From Lagenorhynchus albirostris (taxonomy: Eukaryota; Chordata; Mammalia; Artiodactyla; Delphinidae): 64,000 nucleotides of DNA. The DNA lies in assembly GCF_949774975.1 (NCBI RefSeq), contig NC_083098.1, positions 113,493,922 through 113,557,921 on the forward strand, given 5' to 3'. The notes beneath the pieces were generated by a model that did no database searches, was not told the DNA's origin, and saw only the letters and a program-made list of their open reading frames with translations. Below are positions 47,310 to 60,690 of the stretch, piece by piece. The position numbers and the translations under genes are program-made. Numbering within the stretch: position 1 is the stretch's first letter; the number at the start of each line of letters is the position of its first letter.

Positions 47310-48454
47310 AATTTTAAAAATTATGTTTGAGATTTTATTTCTCTTATTTTCTCCTTTTCCAAACTTAATGACTCTCTTTTACTGGTCTGTGCTCAGCTTG
47401 AACATATTAGAAAATAAAATAAAAGTTCACATAATATCATTGGAGACAGTCCTGAAAAACTATTCTGAATGTTTGACATATTTTAGTTAGATAATCTGAC
47501 AGGCAAAATTCCAGGTCTTAATTGGATACTTTAATATTCCTTATTGGTAAAACAAATTTTTATTAATAAAACAAAACTCAAATTCACGTTTTCCTTCTAA
47601 TTACTGTTATATTTTCAAGGATAAGTCTTGATTGTTTGCCCTACACTGTTTTCTTTTTTTTTTTTCCAGCCTTTTATACTTGTTGGGTATGCCAGAGAAA
47701 ATAAGTGGGATTCAAAAGATGTAGTTATTGTTTCTGATTATTGGTAATCATGGGAACTTTTCATAGAACACCTAAAATTTAAATGCAGTCTAGAAGAAGA
47801 CAATAAGCCTTTGTCTGTCTGTTGAGTGAAACCTCCTATTTCCCTTTGTTGTCTGAATGTATTTCACCCTTCTGTCAAAGTGTGTCCACTCTAACCTTTC
47901 CCTGCACACTGCTGGCATCTCTCCAGTCTCCAAAATGCCTGTTTGACTCTCCTCTGACACCTTTATCTGATACAGTCACAACACTTCTTTGCATAATGAG
48001 CAGGCATTCCCTACCCATCAGAAAGGTAATTAAAAAAATGTTTAGATTTTTGTTTTCATAGACATAACAGTATAAATGCAACTTTTGCTCAATGAGCCCT
48101 AGCATCAAAGGTGGGGGAGGGGAGGAATGGTTCTTTTAATAAGAGCAGGTTTTAGACTTAGACCTTAAAACTGGAGATACAGATTTGTGATTTTCCCTCC
48201 CCCACAGAAAGAAATCTTTAAATAAAGATGTCTTCATCTGAATTGACCACCGTTTATAAAAGCAAATCTGGTCAGGGCTCTGCTGCTTATGCTAGAAGAA
48301 CATTCCTCCCCATTACAACGGCGTTTGCACATTTATAGGAGGAATAAAGAAAAAGATGCATGATACATGTGAAGGAGCCTTCTCTCTGCCATCCAGAGAA
48401 AGAAGAACTAAAAGGATTATAAAAGTTCAGATTAAAATGATATAAAATCTAGCA
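47310..48454. other. Unique DNA, nothing identified
   Basis: AT-rich, no named repeat, no coding homology on either strand. Confidence 0.45.
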
Positions 48455-48800
48455 TTTGGCTCCAACACTAGTGCCTTGGTCCTCTGAAGCTAATCTGTAT
48501 GCACTCTGTGACCTCCTCGCAGCGAACCCTGCTAAATATATTATTCCCACGGGGGCTTTCACTGCTGCTTGGTGTCAGAAATCAATATGTATGAGGCGCG
48601 TGGATGGGAATTTCTAATAGATCTGCCTGGCCCTGTGCTGCTTTTCAATATCTGCCTTGGACTATTAGTGCCGGCTCGGTGCCTGTGAAATAACCGAGAT
48701 AATCTTTTAAGGTGCACTGTTAAGGTGGAACCTAAATGTTGCTGTTTCAATTAAAACAAAAATTATATTCATAAATCAGTCAGGTCCGTGTAACCTTGTA
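48455..48800. promoter_or_regulatory. Candidate conserved noncoding block
   Basis: A repeat-free island with unusual CpG retention for this window (CTCGCAGCGAAC, GAGGCGCGTGG, GCCGGCTCGGTG, ACCGAG) plus ATCAATA and AATAT-type cores. There is no open frame of note. The composition suggests constraint rather than a promoter, since no CpG island proper or TATA is seen. Confidence 0.35.
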
Positions 48801-51800
48801 TAGTCACTCCAGATGGCTGATTAGAAACAAGATGGAATTTAAAGCTTTAAAGAGTAAAATGCTACTTTTAACTTCTGTTTAGAGTCACAGGAACTTATTG
48901 TATTTTAAGGCTCATGATGTGTTATTTGGGGGAAGGGGATCCAATTAGAAATTAGCAACCTCAGAGTTCTATAACCAAATCGTGTTTATTTTATTTGATT
49001 TTTATACGTAAAAGAGGGAAAAAACTCATAGTAAACGGAAAGCAAAGTCATTTTTCCCATGGTAGATGAGAACACCTTTGCGTATGGTCTTTTTTCATAT
49101 TCACACTAAAATTATTGAATGAGTGATTTTCTTTTCTTTGTTTGATAAGATAAATTAATTTTATCACCATCATGTCATTATGTCATGATTTGTTCTTATA
49201 TCTGTATAGATATTTGGAGATATACATGGGCAAGAAAGTGGTTCATTAAAGTTCCGCCTTACCCGCCCTTGTTGATGAGTATGCCCCTTCTTGGGCAGCC
49301 TGGGGACGGAGCTCAGTGCAAAGAGGCTTAGGTTCAAGCTGTGTGCAGGGAGCAAGGAGCCAGTCTCCTGACTCTGTGTTGTTTCCTCTTTGTTTTCAGG
49401 TTAGTGCTCAGAGACAGCTGTTCCAGCTCAGTGCACAGAGGTGCAGGGCCCAGAAACAACTGGCTAAGGTGCTCCATCAGTATTAGTGGTGGGATTATCA
49501 TGATTAGCATGAATGGGGAAGAGGGAAGTGGGCTGAAACCCACACATACATTCATCTGGCTTTTCATACAGCCAGGCTGGGTTCAAATCCCTGGGAGGTG
49601 TGACACCAAGAGACGCCTTACCTGAGGCAATCATTTGGGGCCACCTTCAGCTCTTGGGAGGTTGTCAACCTACCAAAGGTTGAGGAACTGGCTTATGACT
49701 CAGGTTTTTTGTTTGTCTGGTTCTTTTTTCATTTCTTCTTTTCCTGAATACTTCACTTAGCACAGCACAATCCACCTGGCAACTCTCTGAAACTGCTCTG
49801 ACTGCTTATCAGGCCTTCTCTGGATGGTGTGTGAGGCCATAGCATACAATCAGGGAGATGGGGCTGGATGCTGGAAACATCAAAAAGGAAGCATACAGCT
49901 GGTAGCCTTCAGGTCATTAGGGAACTGCCTTTAAAACTACCCCACAGTCTTCTCAGGATTTATTTAGAGTGATATCGACTCAATTGTTAGAAAAAAAAAA
50001 AAAGAGAGAGAGAGATACCCTTTTTAAGAAAACTCTTTTTTTCCTGCTTACTTACTGAATTTTAACATAATTTTAATAGGAATTGAACTAATTAAACTTA
50101 TTATACTCCTCAGCACAAGTTTCCCAGACAACATAGAAGAAAACTCCCTTTTGAGTCACTTTCTCTTGCATGCTTATTTTGTTTTAGAGATGTTAACCCA
50201 TAGGTATATTTTTAAGTGATCTGTAACTGCACTTCAGAGTTATTAGAAGAAAAAAAGCTAAAAGCACAAGAAACCAAACTGTTTTTCGACTTCTTTGTTG
50301 AGGAAATGGAATTCCATGTACTAACTTTATTTAAAGTATCATCAAGAACTCATAAATAAAATGTAAATGTTTATAAAATGTTGTACCACTAGAGCCATTT
50401 CTTTTTTCTCAGTCCTCCAGTGTGGAGAAAACAAGCCAGCTAGCTCAACTTTCAACTGGGTATATAACACAAACAGTTATGATCTAACATGAGAAATCCC
50501 CAGCAGTCTAATCTGTCTACAAGTTCCTCCCCCGCCAAATCCCTCCCTCTCTCAACCCTTCAATTAGTGATTTGTAAAAACAAACAATCTGTGTTTTCTG
50601 CATCTCCCAGGGAGGTGTAATGTTGTGAAGCAGTGGCTATAAGCTTTTAGCAATAGTAAGGGGAATTATGATGGAGTTTTATTTAATGATGACTTGTAAC
50701 AATTTTTTTTTTCCAGAAAGGGGGAGAGGAGGAAAGAAACATCTAGGCAGTAGTGTTAAACCGTGTGCTTCTAAACTGGCTGAATAAAAGTAATTATTGT
50801 TAAGAAAATTTAGTAAAAGTCAGGGTAAAAAGGATAATTTTTGAAGGTGACTTCTTATCAATATATTGGCTTCTAAGTCTAAACCAAGCAAAATACAAAT
50901 AAACAACAGCAGTAACAAAATGTGTGGTAAAAATGAGCATAGGCATACGAATGTCGGTGACAGGAAGAAAAAAGGATAATATTTTGTTTAATATTCTTAT
51001 CCCCATAGTTGGAAAACATACCCTGTTGTTAAATTTCATCATCTTTTTGGTATATCTTTTTTGATAGTGTCACTACAATTAAATCTAACATGGAATAACT
51101 GAAGAATTATACTCTATAACATCCTTATATTCATTAAATATCAACTGCTTCTACAATAGCTAGAACTGTATGAGAAGTAACTATTAAAATTTCTCATGGA
51201 TATGTCCATCTAGCCAAGAAAACTGAGACTTTTTCCTTTGTTAATAGATTCTCCAACATAGTAGTTAAAATAATCAAATCTTTGTTTTTCAATCAACGAC
51301 AGTGATGTAAATTTCACCACCCAGCAGAATAAGTTTAATATGCATTCAACAATTTCTGCTCCTACCTGGGATTAGAGATAATTCAAAACCTAGCATCAAA
51401 CCATTATGTAGGAAAAGTCTGAGCTTGCATCATAAAAGGGCAGCTTCATATCTTGACATTTTGTGCAAAACTAAAAGAAAAAGGCTTTGTTCCACAAGTT
51501 CTGTGCCCTTTCTTCCTATGAGATAGGAATATCCTATACAGAGATTTAAAATGCAATGTCATTTATTCCTGTTTGAAGTAGTTCTCTTCTTTGCTGTTCA
51601 TTTATTTTCCTTTTATCTCAATATTTTGGTCCATAAGAATACAGTGTTTGACTAAATAGGTCACAAATACAAGGAAGAAGGAAAGAGTAGAAGAAAGGGA
51701 AGTATAAGTGAGTTTCTTCTCCCTATAAAATTATAAACTTGACATTGAACCCATGGCCTTCCTTTATATTTCCATGGATCCAACTGGAGAGCAGCTTTTA

Positions 51801-52029
51801 TTGGGTATCTTTTAGTCTCAGCCAATGTGACAGGCTCTACAAATAAAAGGACTAATAGGATTCAGTGCCCACATAGCGTGTATATTCTAATAGAGGAGAA
51901 TGACCTGCAAACAATATTTAAAGTATTATATAGGAAGTTCAATGTATTTGCTAGTTCTATGAAGTCTGGTTTTCTGTCTGTTTGACTCACCAGTAGCCCC
52001 AAAGCACAGTCTTGCCCTGACACATCAAA
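48801..52029. other. Repeat-poor DNA, no gene recognised
   Basis: Short A-run and GA microsatellite at 49990-50016. A possible relic of the 33.2-kb repeat family lies near 51780-51950. Frames of about 94 and 77 codons on opposite strands at 49.34-49.63 kb have no recognisable domain. Confidence 0.4.
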
Positions 52030-52640
52030 TCAGTCCATGTCCAATCAGAAAAACAAAAGAAGCCACTCAAGGTATTTCCAGGAAGGGGGAATTTAACGCC
52101 AGGAAATCCTTACAAGGGAGTTAGAAGATCTGTAGGAACTAAAAGAAGAAAGTTAGCGCTGGTGATACACTACAGAGAACAGCACTACCCAGAGACCAGG
52201 GACTTGCTCCTGCCCCCAGGCTGAAGCCAGGAGCCTGTACTCACTACTGCTCTGACACTATTGGAACTGCACCACGTCTGAAGAAGGAGACTCAGGAGCA
52301 TATGCTTGTGCTGATCTCTCTGGAGGTACTGCTGCTTCTGCTGTTAGAAAGGCATTACCTAAGCAGAACTTGTCCTCCCTGCTGCTGGCCACTGTGGGAG
52401 GCATCCCCTGCAGCTGGGACTGGCTAGGGGTAGGCTTCTTTCCTCCTTTTGTCTTCCAAACTCCTACTAATTCCTCCCATTGGCAGAACCTAACGAAAAG
52501 CCAGCTGATGAGGGAGTCCAGAAAAGTAGTTTGCAGGCTTTCAGCCTGCTGGGATACAAAGGAGAACAATGAAGGGTGGAAACGGAGCTGAGAGACAATA
52601 GGCAAACAAGCATCACAGTGGCTTTTCAAATAGCATTTGT
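52030..52640. repeat. Unclassified old repeat-like segment
   Basis: Less AT-rich. The phrases CTCCCATTGGCAGAACCTAACG and CTGCTGCTGGCCACTGTGGGAGG are familiar from mammalian interspersed repeats, but I cannot assign family or strand. A related-looking segment is at about 58.98-59.34 kb. Confidence 0.3.
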
Positions 52641-54269
52641 TGAATGAACAATGGGGGTATATAAAATGTACAAACGTAATAGAGAAAGGACTGGTAACTC
52701 AGCCTAGAATCATGTTCAACTCCAGCGATCTCCTAATGTTTTTGGCAGCAAAACCAATATTTTTTCAAATGAAATTTTAAGAAGAAGCAATAATACACAG
52801 CAAATGACCAAAGCAGGCATGTAAATTATACGTTCACATGTATTATAATACAAATTACAAGTTACTAAAAAGTCGTTGAGAATAAATAAAGCTGCTTTGG
52901 TAAATGAAAGCTTTTCGTTCTAGGGATTCTAGGTGATACTTGCAAGTCAGGATCCATAAAATTCCAAATGAATTTTAGGAGATTTCCTGAAGTACTTATG
53001 CAGAAGCCTAGAGTTTCAAGGAACATTTAAAAATTTCTGTTCTAATCAAAATACATTTGATAGATATTCCCAAATTATAACAGTCATTATAAAGTCCATA
53101 ACAAGAGCCCCTTTGCCCAGAAGTGAGATTTCCTTCAGTACATTCTTATATTTAAATAAGACTCAGAACAAACAAGCAGTCTCTTAATTTACCAGTTATT
53201 GTTTACTTGAAAATATTATGTCAGAAAAGTGAAAAAAACTCTAAAATGTACATTAAAGAGAAGTTAAGAGACTAAGCTAGCTTCCTTAGTAAAAGCAAAA
53301 CTTGGAAGCATTTCACTTCTCTGAGATTATTGCAAGATCTAGAGTCACTGTTGTCCAACTGAGTCAAGATGCTTTTTTCACATTTTTTAAAGGGCTAGTA
53401 TGTTCTAGAATAGGCAAGTAAATTTAGTCTTTAAAGTCACATGAAGGGTTAACTGGTCCTTGAGGGTTATTAGTAGTATTTAAAGTTTGATTCTAGTCAT
53501 TTGGACTGCAAAGTGGTGATGGGATTAAAGGAATACATAATTAGAATGCTTTGGGATTGAACTTTTTTTTAAATAGACAAGTAGAAGATTTTGTAATTAG
53601 CTGTGCTTTAGATATCAGGTAACAAATATTAATTTTTCCATGAAGATATCACCTATTAGAACTATTCACAGATATAGTCCAATAATTATCGACTTATTAG
53701 GTCTGACAGAGTAGCTGATAATAAGTCACCAGCCTCTCAAGGGTTTCTCTACCTTGATTATTGACAAATCCGTTGTTTTACAGCTGACTGAAGTATGTAT
53801 GTGTGGGGAGGGGGTGGGGAACTCATTCACAGTGTAATCTAAAGGAGTTAAGAGCATCTGTAGGGATAAATATCCAATGATGATACTATACAGGAGAACA
53901 CAAGCCATTTTTATTCTCCTTCATCCCCTTTAACTTGAGGTTCTAAAGATGAAGTATTTGTTTGCACTATGACCTCCTGGAGTGATGTGCAGCTTGGTTC
54001 CTCTCTCACTTTTTGTTTCTGTTTAATGTGCAAATGAGAATGTGGATCTTCAGTGTGTTTGCATAAGCTAACTTAAAATGAATTTAAGTACAGTTTTCTG
54101 AAATATTTCTATTGGAATAAATTACTTAAAATTAAAAAATAACAGTATTTAACTATAGCAAATCTTAATTTTATATTTATATAAAAATATATATTATGTT
54201 TTATATTTTATATATATATATACACACACATACCCAGGCGGTATTTAGTTGATCAAAACTTAATGACTC
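52641..54269. other. AT-rich unique DNA
   Basis: Ends in an AT/AC dinucleotide tract at about 54170-54234. No gene seen. Confidence 0.45.
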
Positions 54270-54479
54270 GGCTTCCCTGGTGGCGCAGTGGTTGAGAGTC
54301 CGCCTGCTGATGCAGAGGACACGGGTTCGTGCCCTGGTCCGGGAGGGTCCCACATGCCGCGGAGCGGCTCGACCCGTGAGCCATGGCCGCTGAGCCTGCG
54401 CGTCTGGAGCCTGTGCTCCGCAACGGGAGAGGCCACAACAGTGAGAGGTCCGCGTACCGAAAAAAATAAAAAAAAAAAA
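54270..54479 (+). mobile_element. CHR-type tRNA SINE
   Basis: Complete copy: GGCTTCCCTGGTGGCGCAGT head, box B GGTTCGTGCC, and 3' end GAGAGGTCCGCGTACCG before an A-tail interrupted by one T. No clear target duplication was found. Confidence 0.93.
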
Positions 54480-54944
54480 TAGGTGCCCTGTTCCTCTTAC
54501 CACACACGCAGCATTGGGCATGTCATTTGATTCCATCTGTGTACAGAAAACCTGTCCAGATCTCCTTGTCTAACTGTGAACTTGCCCTCTCCACCCAACT
54601 TGGAGAGAGTTTTCTGTACAAGGCATTTCAAACTGTATGTACTGTCACTAGGAGAAATGAAATGTGGAGAAGACAACTCAGCTTATCATCTTGCAGTGAC
54701 AGAGCTCGGTGCCTGGCTTCTTTGTCACACTGGGTAATGCCACTATATCAGCCATGCAGGAAATCTTGGAATAATTGTCAACTCATCACTGTCCTTTGTT
54801 CTATAGATCCATTTTCTTCAACTCTTGCTGTAATTATACTGATACTTTCCCAATATGGCCCTTTTTCACTATGTTTTCACTTTATCCGCTTCTTAAATGT
54901 TTCCTATTAAAATGCTCTCATCATCAGACTCTGTGTGTCCAGTT

Positions 54945-55150
54945 ACAGTGTAACATAGAAAAATGAATGTGTTCTGGGGCCAGAAAAACCTGCATTGAAA
55001 TTTCACTTTGTGGGGACCTATAGGGCAGATGATTCAACCTTGTCAGAATCACTATTTTCTCACATGCAAAATGGGAAGAGTAACGCTTATTGTGCACAAT
55101 TGTTATGAAATTTGAATGACTACATATAAAATACATATGTCAAAAACTCT
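54945..55150 (+). repeat. MIR SINE relic
   Basis: Phrases TCTGGGGCCAGAAAAACCTGC, TTTCTCACATGCAAAATGGGAAGAGTAA and ATTGTTATGAAATTTGAATGA follow MIR order. Confidence 0.6.
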
Positions 55151-55697
55151 GAATAATCAGATGAAAACAAACAAATGGACAAATATTTGCCCCCAAATTT
55201 AAAGGATTAATATTATATTTAAAAACGTTCTACAAACTGTTAGGAAATGAACTGAAAGTTCAGTAGAAAAATAGACAAAAGATGTCAATTGATACCTAAC
55301 AAACTAAATATGAGACTAAAATGAGGGAAAAATTTTAATCATGCTAGTAACCAGACAAATGCCAATTAAAATATCTATGAGATATTATTTTATCATAAAT
55401 TTAGTGAATGATACAATAATAAAACCCAGTACTGAGCTGAAGATGTATTGAACAGAGCCACTGACTGTTAGCAGTGTAATTGGTACACACTCTCTTGAAA
55501 TCATTTTCCCAAATTTATCAGAGCCTTTGTTTTCCTAAAATTTTGACTTAGTAAATACCTTTCCAGAAAGCTCATACCATTGGCATTTTCAGAATTCTCC
55601 TTTCTCAGGAGAAAAAATAAAATATAGGACAATCTTGTCAAGAAATTATGATATATGAGATCATATGGCTAAAATAATTTCTTAGCTAGAGCTTTTT
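55151..55697. other. AT-rich unique DNA
   Basis: Possibly includes old L1 fragments (AAACAAATGGACAAATATTTGC), not firmly supported. No gene. Confidence 0.35.
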
Positions 55698-55708
55698 GAA
55701 AAGAGAAC

Positions 55709-55912
55709 TTTTTTTTCTTTTCGGTACATGGGCCTCTCACTGTTGTGGCCTCTCCCGCTGCGGAGCACAGGCTCCGGACGCGCCGGCTCAGCGGCCATGG
55801 CTCACAGGCCCAGCCGCTCCGCGGCATGTGGGTTCTTCCCAGACCGGGGCACGAACCCATGTCTCCTGCATCGGCAGGAAGACTCTCAACCACTGCGCCA
55901 CCAGGGAAGTGC
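55709..55912 (-). mobile_element. CHR-type tRNA SINE
   Basis: A reversed copy with a short impure T-run. The exact 11-bp duplication GAAAAGAGAAC is at 55698-55708 and 55913-55923. The head is slightly altered (CCACCAGGGAAGTGC), so the last bases may be a mutated CCC. Confidence 0.94.
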
Positions 55913-56239
55913 GAAAAGAGAACATTTTAAACAGACACTTATTATACCTTGATCCCACTTTATGTGATAGGTTTACTATGTACAAATCAATTAGTATCTA
56001 ACTGAGATGTTCATACATTTATATGCAAGAAACAAACTCGCTTTGTTTAGCAGATAATCAAGAGAATACTGTTCAAATATGTACTTTAAGCTAGGTAACC
56101 AGATGTCTAGCAAAAGGAAAAAATGTCCCTGATGTCTGTCCTCACACCTTTTTGCTGCAATATTCTCAAACTTTTAAGATCTAGAGTATTTACTATTCTT
56201 TTACATTTTTAAAAAAACAATCTCTCATTCAGTAATTTT

Positions 56240-56830
56240 AAAAATTTAAGATAATTATTTTTGAATCCATCTCATTCCCTAGGGTAGCCCCATTCTGACA
56301 TTCACCAGTTTAATCGATTGAATGTCCTCATTTTTACTACCCACAATCCCCTCATATTCTCTTTCCCCTTAACTATCTTAGATTCCGTGTTATGTCATTA
56401 TAATCACCACATTACCTAAACGTAGCTCCCTTGTCCCTTCTATCTCTTCAGAGTTCTTTGTTGCTAAATCTAACTCTCTATTTACATTAGATTACATTCC
56501 TCTGGTGACCATAGATGGAGGAAAACTCACAGCCATGTTGACAGGTTTTACTTTTAGTCAATGACCACAAACTCCAAGTGAGCCTTCACCCCAGCCTGAT
56601 AAGCCTACTACTTTTCCCCAGTCAACTGATACTCCTGTTCTCCCAAACTTATCTGCATTTCCTCTCCTTTTTCTTCTTATCACCAACACCTTCTCACTCA
56701 CTGACTCTCAGATTGACTTTGTTTCCTGTTTCACTGAGGAAACAGAAGCAATTAGCAATTTGTAAAAGTGGTTCCTTATCCTCCTCCTACCAAATAAATC
56801 TGCACCTAATTTGATGATGGAGGCATTCCG
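56240..56830 (+). repeat. Probable L2 LINE fragment
   Basis: Pyrimidine-rich text in L2 style, with TTCACTGAGGAAACAGAAGCAATTAG near 56731. Very diverged. The assignment is tentative. Confidence 0.35.
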
Positions 56831-56989
56831 CCAGATTTATTTATTCTCAGCTGAAGAATGAAGCAGGCCCATATGATGAGTCTCCTTTGATTCAATCTGT
56901 TTCTTTAAAGCTAACTTGTAAGACTTCAGCAAAATACCCAGAAATTGGCATTAGGATATGTATAAAGACTTTTCCGATGAACTTTTTTC

Positions 56990-57260
56990 CTTTAGTAAAT
57001 CATGACTCCATCCCGTGCAAGTCAGCTGTAAATGATTTCACCACGGAATAAGAATATTCCGGTTTATGGGTCATGTTGCATAATGCAGAGCATTAACATT
57101 AATCTAAGGGCTCTTATCTTTGCATTTTCTTCACAAGGCATTTCCAATTCATAGCCTTAGATTATGATTCAGGAAACTAATATGGAAGTAAATGTGAAGC
57201 ACGAACCTGGTATTAATGGCTTTTTCTGTTTCCAAATTAGTTTCAAGATCTATACCCCCT
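56990..57260. promoter_or_regulatory. Candidate conserved noncoding block
   Basis: Repeat-free, dense in palindromic cores: CAGCTG at 57023, GGAATAAGAATATTCC at 57045-57060, TTGCATAATGCA at about 57075, ATTAACATTAATC at about 57092, and a GATTATGATT core at about 57161. The texture is that of a developmental enhancer. Inference from composition only. Confidence 0.35.
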
Positions 57261-57679
57261 GTAATACTGAACTATAAGTGAAAATTGTGGCAGTTCTGAA
57301 AGAAGGCTATGCCAGTCTTTAGAGCCCTGGATTTTTTAACAAGGTTACAATGTGCCACACATGTGAGCTAGCAAGCAAATGCTATAGGGGCAGTCAGGGT
57401 GAGCAGAGAAAGGGTAAAGTGGGTTTAGGTTAAGAAAACTGGAGCATAAAAAAAGTTAAACAAATGAAATTCGAAGTGCACTTTCCAAAATGTAAAATAA
57501 AAAAGGTTGCGTTCCTCAAAATGATATGTTTTAAACAATGGCACGTTATAGAGTAAAGGCAGACGTTTCTATCACTAGAGCTATTTTTGGTGGATCCCAA
57601 GAGTCCTTTGTCTATATTTTTTCCTATTCTTTATTCCTTGCCTTTTGTTCATAAATACAGCTAAAACAAAGCAGTAAGA

Positions 57680-57880
57680 AGACAATATGGTGTGCTGGAA
57701 AAGAGGTAAAAAGTTTGAATTCTAGCCTCATTTCTAGCCTCAATGTGTTGTGACTTTAGCTGAACTCTCTAAGCCAGAGTTTCTTCATTTGTGAAATTAG
57801 GAAAATAAGATGTCTACAACCCAGCTATACGGTACATCTTGAATAAGATACAGAAGAAAGTGACTATTGAAATGTTTAGC
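57680..57880 (+). repeat. MIR-like SINE relic
   Basis: Phrases GTTTGAATTCTAGCCTCATTTC, GTTTCTTCATTTGTGAAATTAGGAAAATAAG and ATACAGAAGAAAGTGACTATTG in MIR order. Diverged. Confidence 0.55.
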
Positions 57881-58079
57881 ATACTCTGAATACTCTGTTT
57901 CTTTTTTTAATCATTACATAAATTTGGCTGGTACTATCCTTGTCCCTCTCTTACTAAGAGAAACACCCTTCCCAGGCAATCTCAACCATTTCCACAGCGG
58001 CAGCTACATTTATTTTTTAGTGATGCTCAAATCGATATCATTGGTCCAGAGCTCTCTTCTACACTCCAGTTTCTACATG

Positions 58080-58880
58080 TGAGTGTCCCACAGAAAAACT
58101 CAACCCCAAAGTGAACTGTCTTTTCTTATTATTTTATCCCCAAACATATCCTTCCTGTGAACTACAAGTCTCCTGAATTGGTACTACCAACCACCAAGCC
58201 AGAAACCTGGGATCATCTTAGCGCTTTCTTTTTCCTTCACCTCCATTTCCAATAGATGGTCAAGTTTTATTGATTCTACCTTTCTAATATCACTTTATAT
58301 TATGATTGCTTTATTCAGTCTCTTGTCTCTTCCACTGCTTCTTTGTTCTTCTCCATGTCTCCAGTCTTGTTCTCCTTCAAATGAGCTTCACTGTCACCAA
58401 AGTACTCTGTCTAAAGACAAAACTTATTTTTCTACTTTATAGGGTACTTTATAGGGTACAAACTTCTGGGGCTCCCCTATGACATACAGAATTAAATCCA
58501 AATTCCTCAGGATGATATATTAAACCCTCTCAGATCTCCAGACTTGTCTGGACTTACATGCCCCTTCTCCCACTATAATTTCTGGCTAATATGAGTTTGA
58601 AGTTGTCTACACACAGAATGACGTCCCAGGCTTTCTTGTTTGACCAGGTCTGTTCCCTCATCTGAGAATGGCCTTTCTGCCCCAGTCCCAGCCCAATCCT
58701 TTCATCAAACCTTGATAACCAGTTTATTATTCCAGGCATCACTCAAGCATTACTCCAAGAAGCCCTCTCTGATACCCTCTTCCTAGATGGAACAAATCAC
58801 CTTCTCTTGTGTGACTTCTCTGTACATTATATCTGCTTCTATCACATGTTCTATAATTCATAATTCACTTATGTGTTTAC
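58080..58880 (+). repeat. L2 LINE 3' ORF relic
   Basis: L2 phrases in order: GGGGCTCCCCTATGACATACAG...AATCCAAATTCCTCAGGATG, CAGATCTCCAGACTTGTCTGG, GAATGGCCTTTCTGCCC, CACTCAAGCATTACTCCAAGAAGCCCTCTCTGATACC. The frame is destroyed. Confidence 0.7.
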
Positions 58881-60419
58881 ATGATTGACTCTTTTTCTAC
58901 AGTTCAACTTCCTTAAAGGTAACAGCTATGCATAACTTCTCATGGTGTACTGCCAAGTCTGTGTCAGTCAGTTCAGAAGACAGATGCCACACTCAGAGTT
59001 TGTAATTTGGGGGGTGTTTAATAATGAGACTCATTTCAAGGGGTGTGGTGGGGATTTGGGGGACCAATAATGGATAACTCAGGACTTGGAAGCTAACATA
59101 GAGGAAAGCCATACTGAAGGATAAGGGGAGGGAGTAATTACAGAACCCGGAGAGGGTCGTTATATGGAAAGGGCCTCCTGTGACCCAAAGCTGTGGCCTT
59201 TTCTACAGAGATAGCATCAGCCTGAAGACCCCAAAGGGAGAGAACTAAGGTAATAAATATTCCTGCTTCAGCGTCCTCCGTCTCTGCTAGTGTCTCCCAT
59301 ATTCTGAACCCAACCCACAAGCCAGAGGGAAGTGAACGTAGCCCACATGGTTAGCTTTTCGGGGTGGCAGTTGAGGGAAGAGCACCCTGGAACAACGAAG
59401 GAAAATGATATACTGTGCAGGGTCTAAATGGGCTGACAGATCCTGATTGCTTAAAAGGTGTATGTTGAGTGAAAATTCACTGAAGGATTATTCATGTGCC
59501 TTGCAACTTGTACAAAATGGACAATAAAGCGTTAAACACAAATGCTCTGAAATAGCATTTCTGCCAGCTTTATACAGGATTATGTTGTGCAGCCACTTAG
59601 CTGCTTCAGCAGAGAAATGCTTTAAAGGGAAAGAACGGGAAGCATTGGAGAGAAAGGTTTTTGTCATATCTCCTGGGGGAGAGATGTATTCCTGGTGGCG
59701 TTACACAGAAGGTGGTCCCTTCTAACAAAATGGTTATGTTTATGGAGGATAGATGCAAAAAAAAAAAATTAGGAAGGCCTGCATACCACCACAAATAAGC
59801 AAGTAGATATAACAAGATTGATGTCTAAGTGAGAATGCCAACAGCACAGGGATAAAGAGAAGTGAGCGGAGAGAAGTAACAGCAGCATGGCTAGAAAGGA
59901 AGGAGAAAATGGAGAAATAAAGTGAGATAACAAGGATTTACTGCAAGGAAATCAAGCAGTAGTATCAGCAGGAAAAATGAGATGTCTGCGGAAGGAATTT
60001 GTAAATCTCCCATGAAACTTATAACAACTGTGAGAGCCTTGGAATAGCATGTCTGCCAGCTTGGAAAGATTGTCCAAGAAATGACAGACTGCTCAGCCAG
60101 CAGGATCTGCAAGGACAATGTAGGCTCTTACGAAACACAAGGAAATAAGACCAAAAGAGGAGACGATCTGGACCCAGGCCACCCGGATAGAAACAAATGC
60201 ATTCCGAACAATTAGTTAGAGATTTCTTTCCTTAACTGTACATGCACAAATTAATTCTTTGCTAAGCTGATTATCATTTTTACACTCTGTTATAAGGAAC
60301 TAGTTTCAAATGAATCATATAGTTGATTAAGGTTCTAATCATTGGTGTCAAAATATCCTAACCAGGTACTGTTTTTGAAAGAAATGGGTGACCTCATCAA
60401 TGACAACAAGGAAAAGTTA
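58881..60419. other. Non-coding DNA, partly old repeat-like
   Basis: The part at 58980-59345 resembles the unclassified segment at 52.03-52.64 kb. The remainder is unassigned. No gene. Confidence 0.4.
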
Positions 60420-60690
60420 TAGGAGGCAGTGTGACGTCATGCTTAAGAATGTGAACTCCCCATCAGACATATCTTTATGTCAATTCTTGCTCTACTAGCA
60501 AGCAGTTATGTTAACTTGGTTTCCATCTTAGGTTGTTCTTCTGTAAAATGAGGTTAATGCCAGTTCCTCCTTCAGAGGTTTCTTATGAGGATTAGAAGAG
60601 TTAAGACATTTTAAATTATACATAGTCAATGCATGTTAACACAATGTCTGACACATGTTCAAATCCTAAACTACTGTTACTTCTAATGGA
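60420..60690 (+). repeat. MIR SINE
   Basis: GGCAGTGTGACGTCATGCTTAAGAATG head, TTCTTCTGTAAAATGAGG core and TTATGAGGATTAGAAGAGTTAAGAC 3' part, in order. Confidence 0.8.

Noticed and set aside
46976..47311. Open frames of 90-125 codons over the SINE copies (also at 8109-8491, 13809-14197, 16579-16968, 21122-21549, 26350-26687, 34990-35441, 54201-54536, 55669-56001)
   Set aside because: The peptides (poly-Phe or poly-Lys runs with AVRGPLT or the reverse) are simply translations of the CHR SINE and recur at every copy.
52258..52629. 123-codon minus frame
   Set aside because: It lies in an old repeat-like segment and has no recognisable homology.
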